This document shows positions 34,660-43,603 of a DNA stretch of 64,000 nucleotides, piece by piece. Below the pieces are notes generated by a model. That model made no database searches, was not told the origin of the DNA, and saw nothing but the letters and a program-made list of their open reading frames with translations. Location of the stretch: positions 1 to 64,000 of the forward strand of contig JBEVWC010000020.1 in assembly GCA_040506775.1 (NCBI GenBank). The letters are read 5' to 3'. The first letter of the stretch is position 1. The number at the start of each line of letters is the position of its first letter. The translations under genes and the position numbers were made by a program. This DNA is from Thiodiazotropha sp040506775 (GTDB lineage: Bacteria > Pseudomonadota > Gammaproteobacteria > Chromatiales > Chromatiaceae).

Positions 34660-35628
34660 ATGTATTTCAGAATCATCACCTTAATTCTTCTTTTCGTCCT
34701 GTCCGGTTCCAGTCAGGCCGGCAGGCTCTATAAATGGGTCGATGACGAGGGCAATGTCCATTATTCGGACAAACTGCCTCCCACTGAAACCCATCGCGCA
34801 CGCACCCAGCTGGATGAACACGGGATCACCGTGAAGCGGGTGGACGCCGCCAAAACCGCGGAAGAGCTGCAGCAGGAGGCGGAACAGGAACGTCTGCGTC
34901 TGGAACAACAGCGCCTGGTGGAAAAACAGCAGGCCCAGGATCGGGTGCTGCTCAGGACCTTCCGCAGCGAGGATGACATCCTGATGACCCGGAATGGCCA
35001 GATTCAGGCCGTCGACACCTCCATTCGAGTTACTGAATCGAACATCCGGCGTCTTAAATCCACTCTGGACGAAATGCAGCAAATGGCCGCCAAACGGGAA
35101 CTCAGCGGAAAGCCGGTCACCTCAAAGATGCAGGAGGATATCGAGAGCAAACGGGTGGCCCTGACCGAGGCCTATCAGTCGATCATCTCCCGGGAACACG
35201 ACAAGAACCGAATCCGCCAATCCTTTGCCCGTGACCTTCAGCGTTTCCGGGAGCTGAAGAAGCTCAGCCAGACCAACAACCCGGTGGTCGATGCGGACAA
35301 CAGCTTTGCCCAGGCCTTGCAGAATGTCTTCGACTGCGGCCAGGATGAGGCCTGCACCCAGCCTTGGATACTCGCAAGAAAGTATCTGAAACAGCACAGT
35401 ACCACACCCATCAAAATCGATGCAGAAGACATCATCATCAGCGGTGAGGCACTGCAGGAAGGGGATATCAGCATCTCCCTGTCGCGCATCCGTGATCCGA
35501 AGAAAGGCAGCACCGTAATCTTTATGGACTTAAGCTGTAAAAGTGATCCCCAGCGTAATACTTCCTGTCAAAACACCCCCGAGATAAAGCAAATCAAGGC
35601 AGGGTTCCAGGCGGCGCTCAAACCCTGA
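34660..35628 (+). CDS. Exported DUF4124 coiled-coil protein
   Basis: A 322-aa protein with signal peptide (ITLILLFVLSGSSQA) and an N-terminal DUF4124 domain RLYKWVDDEGNVHYSDKLPP. A long charged coiled coil follows (about residues 65-200, AEELQQEAEQERLRLEQQRL and on). Two Cys pairs near the C-terminus (CGQDEAC, CKSDPQRNTSC) suggest disulfides and a folded periplasmic end. The domain is common in gammaproteobacterial envelope proteins. Function unknown. Confidence 0.85.
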   Translation: MYFRIITLILLFVLSGSSQAGRLYKWVDDEGNVHYSDKLPPTETHRARTQLDEHGITVKRVDAAKTAEELQQEAEQERLRLEQQRLVEKQQAQDRVLLRTFRSEDDILMTRNGQIQAVDTSIRVTESNIRRLKSTLDEMQQMAAKRELSGKPVTSKMQEDIESKRVALTEAYQSIISREHDKNRIRQSFARDLQRFRELKKLSQTNNPVVDADNSFAQALQNVFDCGQDEACTQPWILARKYLKQHSTTPIKIDAEDIIISGEALQEGDISISLSRIRDPKKGSTVIFMDLSCKSDPQRNTSCQNTPEIKQIKAGFQAALKP

Positions 35629-36008
35629 CAAAAGGCTGATATGCACTCCGGCAAATACCCGTTGACAAGGCTATTCGAGCGGCGCTGAGTGTTGGATTGA
35701 AGAGTTCGCCAAAATCACTCCATATCATCCTCTTCTCTCGGGCCACACCTCCGAAAAGGGAGAGGGGAAACGCCGTGAGAGTTTTGTTGTCCCGCAGTTC
35801 TTGTATTCTGCCGGATCCCGGGTTCCACTTCGTTTCACCCGGGCTACTCGGGTGAGGTTCACTCCTCAGATTCCCGATCTGACTTGTGTTCTATTGGATA
35901 CCCAACCCCTCTGGCCCGGATTTAACAAAGCTGAAGCCGCTCTCCCATCAAACCCGAACTTGGATGGAGTGTGACTTGGCGGTGGAATACACCTTCAGGC
36001 CCGAACCC
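35629..36008. other. Intergenic gap holding dispersed repeats
   Basis: No gene is supported. The gap contains a degenerate CTCTCGG...GGGAGAGGGG block near 35735-35767 and the CCCGGGT-ACCCGGG repeat at 35813-35847. Confidence 0.6.
35813..35847. repeat. Dispersed palindromic repeat, copy 2
   Basis: Matches 64-98 at 34 of 35 positions. Core arms CCCGGGT and ACCCGGG. Confidence 0.7.
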
Positions 36009-36602
36009 TCAATGGTTGAACAGGCTCGATGAGAGCAGCTGCCACTGCTGTTCCCAGTGCTGCAACGGTGAACTTTTGAAACGACTGCGCAGGTATCGGT
36101 GCATCAGACCTTCCACCAGACTGGTCATGAGATGGGCGGCCAATGCGGCGTCCGTCGTCAGCACACCCTCACCCTGACGCATTCCGGCTTCTCGGAGCAC
36201 CTGTTTCAGCTGGGTCTCGACCCGCTCAAAAAACTGCCCGACCCTGACCAGCAGACGTTCGGTTTCACCCACCAGGGCATCCCCCAGGAGCACCCGGGTG
36301 ATACCCGGATTGCGTTCCGCGAACACCAGCAACAGGTAGAGAATCTGGCCACAGCGGATCTGCACCTGATCCTGCTCCTGGAGGATCTGGTTGATCCGCG
36401 CAAACACACTTTCCTCGGCGAAATCGATCAGCCCCTCGAACATCTTGGCCTTACTGGCAAAGTGCCGATACAGAGCCGCTTCGGAAATACCCACGGCCTT
36501 GCCTAATGAAGCGGTGGTAATGCGGCTTCCGGGATTCTGTTCGAGTTCCCGGGCCAGGGCCTCGAGAATCATTTGCCGACGGGAGACCTTCTGCTGAGTC
36601 AT
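36009..36602 (-). CDS. slmA: Nucleoid occlusion factor SlmA (TetR family)
   Basis: SlmA binds specific chromosomal sites and blocks FtsZ assembly over the nucleoid. The 197-aa TetR-fold protein has the helix-turn-helix ITTASLGKAVGISEAALYRHFASKAKMFEGLIDFAEESVF, where LYRHFASKAKMFEGLI is the SlmA signature. The ATG at 36602 overlaps the argB stop (ATGA). The gene order argB-slmA fits the dut/algC/argB/slmA region of related genomes. Confidence 0.95.
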   Translation of the reverse strand: MTQQKVSRRQMILEALARELEQNPGSRITTASLGKAVGISEAALYRHFASKAKMFEGLIDFAEESVFARINQILQEQDQVQIRCGQILYLLLVFAERNPGITRVLLGDALVGETERLLVRVGQFFERVETQLKQVLREAGMRQGEGVLTTDAALAAHLMTSLVEGLMHRYLRSRFKSSPLQHWEQQWQLLSSSLFNH

Positions 36603-37498
36603 CAACGACGTCGAATCAGCGTGCCCACGCCTTCATCCGTAAAGAGTTCCAGCAGTACCGCATGAGGTACCCGGCCGTCGATGATGTGCGAAGCACCTAC
36701 GCCGGCTTCCACGGCCTCCAGCGCGGTAGCGATCTTCGGCAGCATGCCACCGTAAATGGTGCCGTCCTCGATCAACTCGTGCACCCGCTCCGCAGTCAAA
36801 CCGGTCAACAGACCACCGGACTTGTCCAACAGCCCCTGGGTGTTGGTCAGCAGTATCAGTTTTTCTGCCTGCATGACCTCGGCCACCTTGCCCGCCACCA
36901 GATCAGCATTGATGTTGTAGGAGTGACCGTCCTTACCGACCCCGATCGGCGCGATCACGGGAATGAAATCCCCCTGGATGAGCATGTTGACGACGCTCAC
37001 GTCGATGCTCTCAACCTCACCTACGTGCCCGATATCAATGATTTCGGGTTCCTGTAGCTCCGGGCCGCGCCGGCTGATCACCAGTTTCTTGGCATGGATC
37101 AGGTCGCCGTCCTTGCCGGTCAGACCCACGGCAGATCCCCCCGCGCGGTTGATCAGGCTGACGATCTCCTTGTTCACCAGGCCGCCGAGCACCATTTCCA
37201 CCACGTCCATGGTCTCGCTGTCGGTCACCCGCATACCTTCGATGAACTCTGAATTCTTGCCCAGTCTGGTCAGCAGGCTGCCGATCTGCGGGCCACCCCC
37301 GTGCACCACGACAGGATTGATACCCACCAGTTTCATCAGCACCACGTCCATGGCGAAACTGTTCTTCAACGCCTCGTCCACCATGGCGTTGCCGCCGTAC
37401 TTGATGACCAGGGTTTTACCGGAGAAACGTTGAATATAAGGCAACGCCGAGGTCAGAACCTGGGCGACATTCTGTGCCTGTTCAGGGGATAAACTCAT
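36602..37498 (-). CDS. argB: N-acetylglutamate kinase
   Basis: ArgB phosphorylates N-acetylglutamate in arginine synthesis. The 298-aa protein shows TLVIKYGGNAMVDEALK, VVHGGGPQIGSLLTRLG, GLVNKEIVSLINRAGG, the YNINADLVAGKVAEVM motif and KLILLTNTQGLLDKSG. It belongs to the long, N-terminally extended (arginine-inhibitable) type, as judged by the N-terminal helix ALPYIQRFSGK. It lies between algC and slmA and overlaps slmA by four bases. Confidence 0.97.
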   Translation of the reverse strand: MSLSPEQAQNVAQVLTSALPYIQRFSGKTLVIKYGGNAMVDEALKNSFAMDVVLMKLVGINPVVVHGGGPQIGSLLTRLGKNSEFIEGMRVTDSETMDVVEMVLGGLVNKEIVSLINRAGGSAVGLTGKDGDLIHAKKLVISRRGPELQEPEIIDIGHVGEVESIDVSVVNMLIQGDFIPVIAPIGVGKDGHSYNINADLVAGKVAEVMQAEKLILLTNTQGLLDKSGGLLTGLTAERVHELIEDGTIYGGMLPKIATALEAVEAGVGASHIIDGRVPHAVLLELFTDEGVGTLIRRR

Positions 37499-37532
37499 AG
37501 TGTCCGCACGACCGCTCAGTTGAGGTGTTGAT

Positions 37533-40046
37533 TCAGAATGGGGCTTCCAGCTGGGGATCGACCTTCTTCAGGATTTCCCGGAACTGGGACTGCACCTGCT
37601 TCAGATCGTCTTCAGTCTCCGCCTCGAAGCGGAACAGAAGCGCCGGTATGGTATTCGATGCCCGCACCAAACCCCAACCCTTTTCGAACTCCGCGCGTAC
37701 GCCGTCGATCTTCACCATCCGTGCACCCGGCAGATCCGGCATCTGATCGATTGCCTGCATCACCTTCTGTGCCTGCCCTTCTTCCAGGCGCAGACTGAAT
37801 TCCGGTGTCGACAGGCTCTCCGGCAGTTCCGCAAACACCTCAGCGCTGGTGCGATAGTCCAGTGACAGGATCTCCAGCAGCCGGGCACCCGCATAGATAC
37901 CATCATCAAATCCGTACCAGCGTTCCGCAAAGATGATGTGGCCGCTGAACTCACCGGCCAACAGGGCATGGGTCTCTTTCATCTTTGCCTTGAGCATGGA
38001 GTGACCGCTCTTCCACATCAGCGGACGGCCACCGTTGGACAGCACGATATTGGCCAGGTGGCGGGTACATTTGACGTCGTAGATGATGTCGCCACCCGGT
38101 TCACGGGTCAGCACGTCGATCGCCAGATACATCAGCAGCCGGTCCGGCCAGATGATCTTGCCCGAGGAGTCGACCACTCCCAGTCGGTCTCCATCTCCAT
38201 CGAATGCCAATCCCAGTGCAGCCTCGTGTTCCACTACCGCCTTCTGCAGATCCCGCATGTTCCTGGGGTCGCCGGGATCCGGGTGGTGATTTGGAAAATC
38301 CCCATCCACGTCGCAATACAGCTCGATCACTTCACAGCCCAGCTGGCGGTAGAGTTCAGGGGCTACCACGGAGGCCGCTCCGTTACCGCAATCGACCACG
38401 ATCTTGAGGTTTTGGCCCAGGCGCACATCCGAGAGCACCCGCTCGATGTAGTCCGCCACAATGTCCCTGGAATCGAAAGAACCTTCGGCCTGCAGCAGCT
38501 GATCCGCATCGATACGCCTGCGCAGTTGCTGTATGGCATCCGTCCCGGGACTGTCCCCACCGACGATCATCTTCAGGCCGTTGTACTGGGGAGGATTATG
38601 GCTGCCGGTGATCATCGCACCACACTCGGCATTCAGTTCATGAGCGGCAAAATGAACCAGTGGCGTAGGTACCAGCCCCAGGTCCACGACATCACGACCG
38701 CTGGCCTGCAGGCCTTCGATCAAAGCACGCTGCAGAGATTCACTGGAGTTGCGCGCATCCCGTCCGACCACTACCGTGTTGAAGCCACGCTCGTAGATTT
38801 CACTGCCAAATCCCTGCCCCAGCAGAGAAACAACATCCGCTGTGAGGGTCTCACCCACTACACCCCGGATGTCATAGGCGCGAAAGATGGATGGGGCAAT
38901 CTCCACGGAGCGGGACTTGGTGGCAGGTTTTCTGTTCTCCACTTCGTCGTAGAGTTCTTCATCCACCAGGATGCCGGTATCCACATCATCAGACTCCTGA
39001 ACCACCCGTTGCAGCTTGCTTTTATCCGCCTGCTTGGAGCGGAATTCCCGGATCTGATGTTCCATGACATCCAGGGTGGGCTGCAGATCACTGAGCTGAG
39101 CAGTCTGCGATTTGGGAGGGCGGCCCACGATCAGTGACTCGATGAGGGTCAGGATACTGTGCTGATCCTTTTTCAACGCTTTGGTCAGCTGTGCGGACAG
39201 GCGCATCAACAGCAGGGCCATAAGGAGGAATAACAGCACCCCGGGAGCAATCTCCATGCCCAGTTGCAGTGGATCGAACTGTTGAGCCGAACCTCCCCAG
39301 TAGGCGATCTGCCAGATGCTGCCCGGGATGGGCAGGACACCGTCAGGTTGAGCCCCACTCACAGCGGGCCCCTTGGACATTATCACGAGGGACGATTTGC
39401 CTGGCACAATCTGCTGCCACTCCAGGCGCCCGGCCAGCTGATCGACCGAATCGAGGAGTTTTCCCAACCCCTGCGTCGGCAGGGCCACATGCAGGACACC
39501 CAGAACATTACCCACCGAATCCCTGACCGCGGCCGCGATAGCGATGTGCTGATTGGGGGTGCCGAACTGATGCAGTTCAGTGGGGGGCAGCTGCTGGCTT
39601 TGTTCTGCCTGACGCAGCAGTTGCAGGGAGGCATAGCCCATGTTGGGCGCCTGCAGGGTGTCCGGGACATTGGAATCGGGCGGCAGCAGGCGAACGATCA
39701 GTGCACCGGGAATCAGGTTTGTCAGATGACGCTGCTCCACTTGCCATTCGGGGGACTCCCCGGCAGCGAACAGTTCTACAATTCGGGGCTGACGGGCCAA
39801 TTCACCAACCAATGCGGCCTGTTGCTTCACGAGATCACTGTAGGCGCCCGCCACGACCTGGGCCATCATCCGAACCCCGGTTTTCTGTTCCGCCAGGGTG
39901 GACTTCTGGGACTGGAACCAGTTGGCATACCAGGCGGCTGCAACCAGCACCAAGAGACCCACCACAGCGGTCATCCAGTAGCTGCGGATCGAGCGCCCCT
40001 TTCCCTGCTTTGCCTTAGGGTCCCCATTCTTCTTTGCTAATCCCAT
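37533..40046 (-). CDS. algC: Phosphomannomutase/phosphoglucomutase with N-terminal membrane sensor-like half
   Basis: An 837-aa protein. Residues about 385-837 are a complete alpha-D-phosphohexomutase: FRAYDIRGVVGETL, the catalytic serine loop MITGSHNPPQYNGLKM, the metal loop AFDGDGDRLGVVD and the sugar loop GEFSGHI. It interconverts hexose 6- and 1-phosphates for LPS and exopolysaccharide. The N-terminal half has membrane helices at about 24-44 and 268-285 flanking a Cache-like periplasmic domain (VAGAYSDLVKQQAALVGELA, GVLHVALPTQGLG). Long AlgC forms are known in Pseudomonas relatives. The gene precedes argB by 34 bases. dut, usually just upstream, is absent. Confidence 0.93.
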   Translation of the reverse strand: MGLAKKNGDPKAKQGKGRSIRSYWMTAVVGLLVLVAAAWYANWFQSQKSTLAEQKTGVRMMAQVVAGAYSDLVKQQAALVGELARQPRIVELFAAGESPEWQVEQRHLTNLIPGALIVRLLPPDSNVPDTLQAPNMGYASLQLLRQAEQSQQLPPTELHQFGTPNQHIAIAAAVRDSVGNVLGVLHVALPTQGLGKLLDSVDQLAGRLEWQQIVPGKSSLVIMSKGPAVSGAQPDGVLPIPGSIWQIAYWGGSAQQFDPLQLGMEIAPGVLLFLLMALLLMRLSAQLTKALKKDQHSILTLIESLIVGRPPKSQTAQLSDLQPTLDVMEHQIREFRSKQADKSKLQRVVQESDDVDTGILVDEELYDEVENRKPATKSRSVEIAPSIFRAYDIRGVVGETLTADVVSLLGQGFGSEIYERGFNTVVVGRDARNSSESLQRALIEGLQASGRDVVDLGLVPTPLVHFAAHELNAECGAMITGSHNPPQYNGLKMIVGGDSPGTDAIQQLRRRIDADQLLQAEGSFDSRDIVADYIERVLSDVRLGQNLKIVVDCGNGAASVVAPELYRQLGCEVIELYCDVDGDFPNHHPDPGDPRNMRDLQKAVVEHEAALGLAFDGDGDRLGVVDSSGKIIWPDRLLMYLAIDVLTREPGGDIIYDVKCTRHLANIVLSNGGRPLMWKSGHSMLKAKMKETHALLAGEFSGHIIFAERWYGFDDGIYAGARLLEILSLDYRTSAEVFAELPESLSTPEFSLRLEEGQAQKVMQAIDQMPDLPGARMVKIDGVRAEFEKGWGLVRASNTIPALLFRFEAETEDDLKQVQSQFREILKKVDPQLEAPF

Positions 40047-40186
40047 AATAGTCCCTGATGCTTACACCGCGATCTGAAACTTGCCCAGTAACGCATTGGT
40101 TATTTTCTTCCGGCATCCCCCATCAGCGACGCCGCCCTTTGGAGTCTCAAGCGATGTCCCATTGACTGGAGGGTCACGGAACTCAC

Positions 40187-41395
40187 TCATTTATTGTTTG
40201 CTACCTGGTAGCGCTCGGCGATCACCTCGGCGAGGCGTTGCGCCAACTCACGTTTGGGCATCATTGGCAACGCTTCCCGCCCACCGTCCCAAAGCAGTAA
40301 CAGGGCATTGCGGTCTGACTCAAATCCACCTTCCCTGGTCCCTACCTGATTGGCTGCGATCAGGTCCAGGCTCTTCGCCTGGCGTTTGGCCTCGGCGTAA
40401 GTCTCAACCTGTTCTGTCTCTGCGGCAAAACCGACGCAGAAAGGCCGATCATCCCGGGCAGCCACTTCAGCGAGTATATCGGGATTCCGCACGAGTTCCA
40501 GTATCACTATGTCTCTATTTTTCTTGATTTTCTCATCTGCCACCTGGCGTGGCCGGTAGTCAGCCACCGCAGCCACACCGATAAAGATGTCCGCATTCCC
40601 TACCCGGTCCATAACTTCAGCATGCATTTCATGGGCGGTTTCGACCCAATGACAGGGGATATTGTCCGGCGCGGGCACACTGGCCGGCCCACTCACCAGG
40701 GTCACTTCTGCCCCCAGTGAGGTCAGCGCCTCGGCGAGGGCGAATCCCATCTTACCGGAACTCCGGTTGCCGACGTAACGAACCGGGTCGATGGGTTCCC
40801 GGGTGGAACCGGAAGTGAGCAGGACCTGAACACCCGACAAGGGACCCTGAGCGTAGAGTTGCCGCACCCGATCGACCAGTTGGTCTGGCTCGAGCATTCT
40901 GCCCGGACCGGTTTCTCCGCAGGCCTGCCCACCCTCGGCCGGTCCCCAGCAGTGACAACCCCGCTGTTTCAGCTTGAGGAGGTTTTCCCGGGTGGCCGAA
41001 TTCAGCCACATTTGTTGATTCATTGCGGGCGCCACCGCGATGGGAGCGGTGGTGGCCAGACACAGGGTAGTCAGGAGATTATCTGCCAGTCCATGGGCCA
41101 GGCGGGCCAGGAAGTGCGCACTCGCCGGGGCCACCAGTACCAGGTCGGCCCAGCGGGCCAGGCTGATGTGATCCATCGCGGCCTCAGCCTGGGCATCCAG
41201 CAAATCGGAATGTACCGGCGAGCCGGACAGCGCCTGAAAGGTCAACGGGGTGACGAAAGCCTGGGCCGAGGGGGTCATGACCACCTTCACTTCGGCGCCC
41301 GCCTTACGCAGGCTCCGCACCAGCATGGCGGCCTTATAGGCGGCAATCCCCCCGGTCACACCCAGTAAGATCTTTCTGTTACTCAGTCCCGACAC
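40187..41395 (-). CDS. coaBC: Bifunctional phosphopantothenoylcysteine decarboxylase / synthetase CoaBC
   Basis: CoaBC makes 4'-phosphopantetheine from phosphopantothenate and cysteine in coenzyme A synthesis. The CoaC half has ILLGVTGGIAAYKAAMLVR, the APAMNQQMW motif and the active-site Cys in GGQACGETGPGRM. The CoaB half has VLLTSGSTREPIDPVRYVGNRSSGKMGFALA, and YRPRQVADEKIKKN. The GTG at 41395 (VSGLSNRKIL) is the likely start; the frame stays open to 41446. The gene diverges from radC. Confidence 0.96.
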   Translation of the reverse strand: MSGLSNRKILLGVTGGIAAYKAAMLVRSLRKAGAEVKVVMTPSAQAFVTPLTFQALSGSPVHSDLLDAQAEAAMDHISLARWADLVLVAPASAHFLARLAHGLADNLLTTLCLATTAPIAVAPAMNQQMWLNSATRENLLKLKQRGCHCWGPAEGGQACGETGPGRMLEPDQLVDRVRQLYAQGPLSGVQVLLTSGSTREPIDPVRYVGNRSSGKMGFALAEALTSLGAEVTLVSGPASVPAPDNIPCHWVETAHEMHAEVMDRVGNADIFIGVAAVADYRPRQVADEKIKKNRDIVILELVRNPDILAEVAARDDRPFCVGFAAETEQVETYAEAKRQAKSLDLIAANQVGTREGGFESDRNALLLLWDGGREALPMMPKRELAQRLAEVIAERYQVANNK

Positions 41396-41582
41396 GACCC
41401 ACACTCGATGGAATGGCTGTAAACCATCAAGATTAACCCAAGCCAAAGCAAATGTTTAGGTCATATTACCGCCGTCATGCCTGGACGAAACAAGACGACA
41501 GGAAGATCAAGGCCCTTCTCGCCGCAGGCATCACGAGTCAGTAGAATGGACGTTCTTCAACACCTGAGACAGGGAGGTCTCC

Positions 41583-42257
41583 ATGCCGATCACAGACTGG
41601 CCCATTGACGAACGCCCCCGGGAAAAACTGCTCAAACGGGGCGCCGACGCACTCTCGGACGCGGAGTTGCTGGCGATCTTTCTGCGCACCGGTATTCCGG
41701 GCATGACCGCCGTCGATCTCGCCCGTTCACTGCTGAATGAACATGGCGGCCTGGACCCTCTGCTGAGTGCGGATCGGAAACGTTTCTGCCAGACCCGAGG
41801 GCTCGGATTGGCCAAATATGCCCAGTTGCAGGCCTCCCTGGAGATCTCACGGCGCTATCTGCATGAGAGGATCCGCCATGCCGACAGCCTCAACAGCCCA
41901 GAGCAAAGCCGTCAATACCTGCATACCAAGCTGCGCCACTACCGGCATGAGGTCTTCGCCTGCCTGTTCCTGGACAACCGCCACCGGGTGCTGGCCTATG
42001 AAGAGCTGTTCCGCGGCACCATCGACGGGGCCAGCGTGCATCCCCGTGAAGTGGTGAAGAGTGCCCTGCAGCACAATGCAGCAGCCCTGATTCTGGCACA
42101 TAATCACCCATCCGGTGTGGCCGAGCCGAGCCAGGCCGACCAGGCGATCACCCATACCCTGAAAAGCGCCCTGGCCCTGGTGGATATCCGGGTGTTGGAT
42201 CACATCATCATCGGCGAGGGAAACCCGGTCTCTCTGGCAGAGAGGGGGCTGATCTAG
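41583..42257 (+). CDS. radC: RadC family JAB-domain protein
   Basis: A 224-aa RadC. The N-terminal helix-hairpin-helix region has DERPREKLLKRGADALSDAELLAIFLRTG. The JAMM metal motif is complete: HPREV upstream, then HNHPSGVAEPSQAD (HxH...S..D). A role in DNA repair has been claimed and disputed; the family remains functionally open. It diverges from coaBC, and a small inverted-repeat element begins directly after its stop. Confidence 0.93.
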   Translation: MPITDWPIDERPREKLLKRGADALSDAELLAIFLRTGIPGMTAVDLARSLLNEHGGLDPLLSADRKRFCQTRGLGLAKYAQLQASLEISRRYLHERIRHADSLNSPEQSRQYLHTKLRHYRHEVFACLFLDNRHRVLAYEELFRGTIDGASVHPREVVKSALQHNAAALILAHNHPSGVAEPSQADQAITHTLKSALALVDIRVLDHIIIGEGNPVSLAERGLI

Positions 42258-42395
42258 CAGACTGCTGAAATTGCTTCATACGCGCGCGGAACAAGGCAAA
42301 ATTCGCTGAAAAGCGCAGTTTACTGGGGTGAATGAGCATTTTGAGGCGAATTTCATCGCAGGATCGTGCCGTCTGAGTGGAATTTCAACAGCCTG
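42258..42395. repeat. MITE-like element with 15-base imperfect inverted ends
   Basis: The ends CAGACTGCTGAAATT (42258-42272) and AATTTCAACAGCCTG (42381-42395) are inverted repeats with 13 of 15 matches. The 138-base element has no coding content and starts right after the radC stop codon. Confidence 0.55.
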
Positions 42396-42432
42396 CCAGA
42401 TCCCGAATGGGGGATTCCACTGCCATCCGAGC

Positions 42433-42461
42433 TTGCCTATCCCAGGCCACTCTGATATAAA
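42433..42461 (+). promoter_or_regulatory. rpmB-rpmG promoter
   Basis: -35 TTGCCT (42433-42438), 17-base spacer, -10 TATAAA (42456-42461) with an extended -10 TG at 42453-42454. It lies 47 bases before rpmB. Confidence 0.65.
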
Positions 42462-42507
42462 TACGCGCCTTTCGTCCCAGGGATAACTGAATTTCGAGGT
42501 TTTGACC

Positions 42508-42744
42508 ATGTCTAGAGTCTGCCAGGTAACCGGCAAACGCCCGGTCACGGGAAACAATGTTTCCCATGCACACAATAAGACCAAACGCCGCTTTCTGCCG
42601 AACCTGCACACCCACCGGTTCTGGGTTGAGAGTGAAAACCGCTGGGTGCGTCTGCGCCTTTCGTCCAAAGGCATGCGTATAATCGACAAGAAAGGCATCG
42701 ACGCCGTTCTGTCCGACATGCGCGCCCGTGGCGAAAAAATCTGA
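42508..42744 (+). CDS. rpmB: 50S ribosomal protein L28
   Basis: A 78-aa L28 with the family sequence MSRVCQVTGKRPVTGNNVSHA, followed by NKTKRRFLPNLHTHRFWVE. GAGG precedes the ATG at 42508. rpmG follows 17 bases later, the universal gammaproteobacterial pair. Confidence 0.98.
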   Translation: MSRVCQVTGKRPVTGNNVSHAHNKTKRRFLPNLHTHRFWVESENRWVRLRLSSKGMRIIDKKGIDAVLSDMRARGEKI

Positions 42745-42761
42745 TCCAGGAGCACTGAACC

Positions 42762-42917
42762 ATGCGTGACAAAATCAAACTGATCTCCAGTGCCGGCACC
42801 GGTCACTTCTACACCACGACCAAGAACAAACGTAACCAACCGGGTAAGATGGAAATCAAAAAGTTCGACCCCAAGGTACGCAAGCACGTGATGTATAAGG
42901 AAGGCAAGATCAAATAG
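42762..42917 (+). CDS. rpmG: 50S ribosomal protein L33
   Basis: A 51-aa L33 read from MRDKIKLISSAGTGHFYTTT to KVRKHVMYKEGKIK. This is the zinc-free form (no CxxC pairs). The TCCAGGAG ribosome-binding site overlaps the end of rpmB. A hairpin terminator follows. Confidence 0.98.
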   Translation: MRDKIKLISSAGTGHFYTTTKNKRNQPGKMEIKKFDPKVRKHVMYKEGKIK

Positions 42918-42943
42918 ATCGGCCAACACAGTCCCGGGACCCG

Positions 42944-42966
42944 GAAACCCGCCTCTGGCGGGTTTC
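42944..42966 (+). terminator. Terminator of rpmB-rpmG
   Basis: A perfect 10-base stem GAAACCCGCC-TCT-GGCGGGTTTC, followed by TGCATTTCTG. The T tract is broken. Confidence 0.75.
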
Positions 42967-43231
42967 TGCATTTCTGGGCCCTCAATGGGGCTTAAACGAC
43001 CCAAAGCCCTTTCCAACTTCACCGCGCCTCCCCTCTCGCGGTGCATTTCAGCCATCTGCTCCGGTTTATTTCCACCTCGACATCGGCTGAAGCGACACGA
43101 TCCTGGCAAATCCCCCCCTGCTCTCCCATAAACCCACCATGGCATGGGAGTTGCTGCCTTGTAATCAACGCTATCCGGGTGCACCTGACCCGGACGGGTG
43201 GGAATACAAACAACATGTGGGGAGAATTGCC

Positions 43232-43570
43232 ATGCAACCCAAAACCAATGCCAATGTGAGAACCGATGTGGATGGGTATCTGGTGGATGCCGAGGAGTGG
43301 AATGAGGAGTTAGCCGTCGAGATGGCCTGGGAAGCCGGCTTTTCCGCCCTCTCACCGGATCAGTGCCAGATCATTACGGCCCTGAGGCGCAACTACACGG
43401 CCGGTCACCCCAACACCTACCCCCTGGTGAGACACGTGTGCTCGGAACTGGGGCTGACCACAGGCTGCATCAAGACACTGTTCAACGATCCCTCGATCGC
43501 ATGGCGAATCGCCGGACTGCCCCGTTCGGGCGAGATGCACGCCTACATGCCGAACAGCGCTCTGGAGTGA
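43232..43570 (+). CDS. DsrC/TusE-family protein lacking the redox cysteines
   Basis: A 112-aa DsrC/TusE-type protein: N-terminal VRTDVDGYLVDAEEWNEELA, then the helical core and a C-terminal IAGLP motif. In DsrC the last residues read IAGLPKP-x-x-C with a second cysteine 11 residues earlier, and those two carry sulfur as a trisulfide. Here the C-terminus is IAGLPRSGEMHAYMPNSALE and the inner cysteine position is Trp91, so both are missing. Cysteines at 45, 70 and 79 are elsewhere. GGGGAGA precedes the ATG at 43232. It is therefore unlikely to be a sulfur carrier and may be regulatory. It is convergent with the radical SAM gene. Confidence 0.82.
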   Translation: MQPKTNANVRTDVDGYLVDAEEWNEELAVEMAWEAGFSALSPDQCQIITALRRNYTAGHPNTYPLVRHVCSELGLTTGCIKTLFNDPSIAWRIAGLPRSGEMHAYMPNSALE

Positions 43571-43603
43571 CAGGATCCTGCTGGCCGCCGGTGAGAGCCA
43601 ATC

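Noticed and set aside
37938..39137. 399-codon plus-strand frame opposite algC
   Set aside because: Shadow of the mutase reading frame without recognisable motifs.
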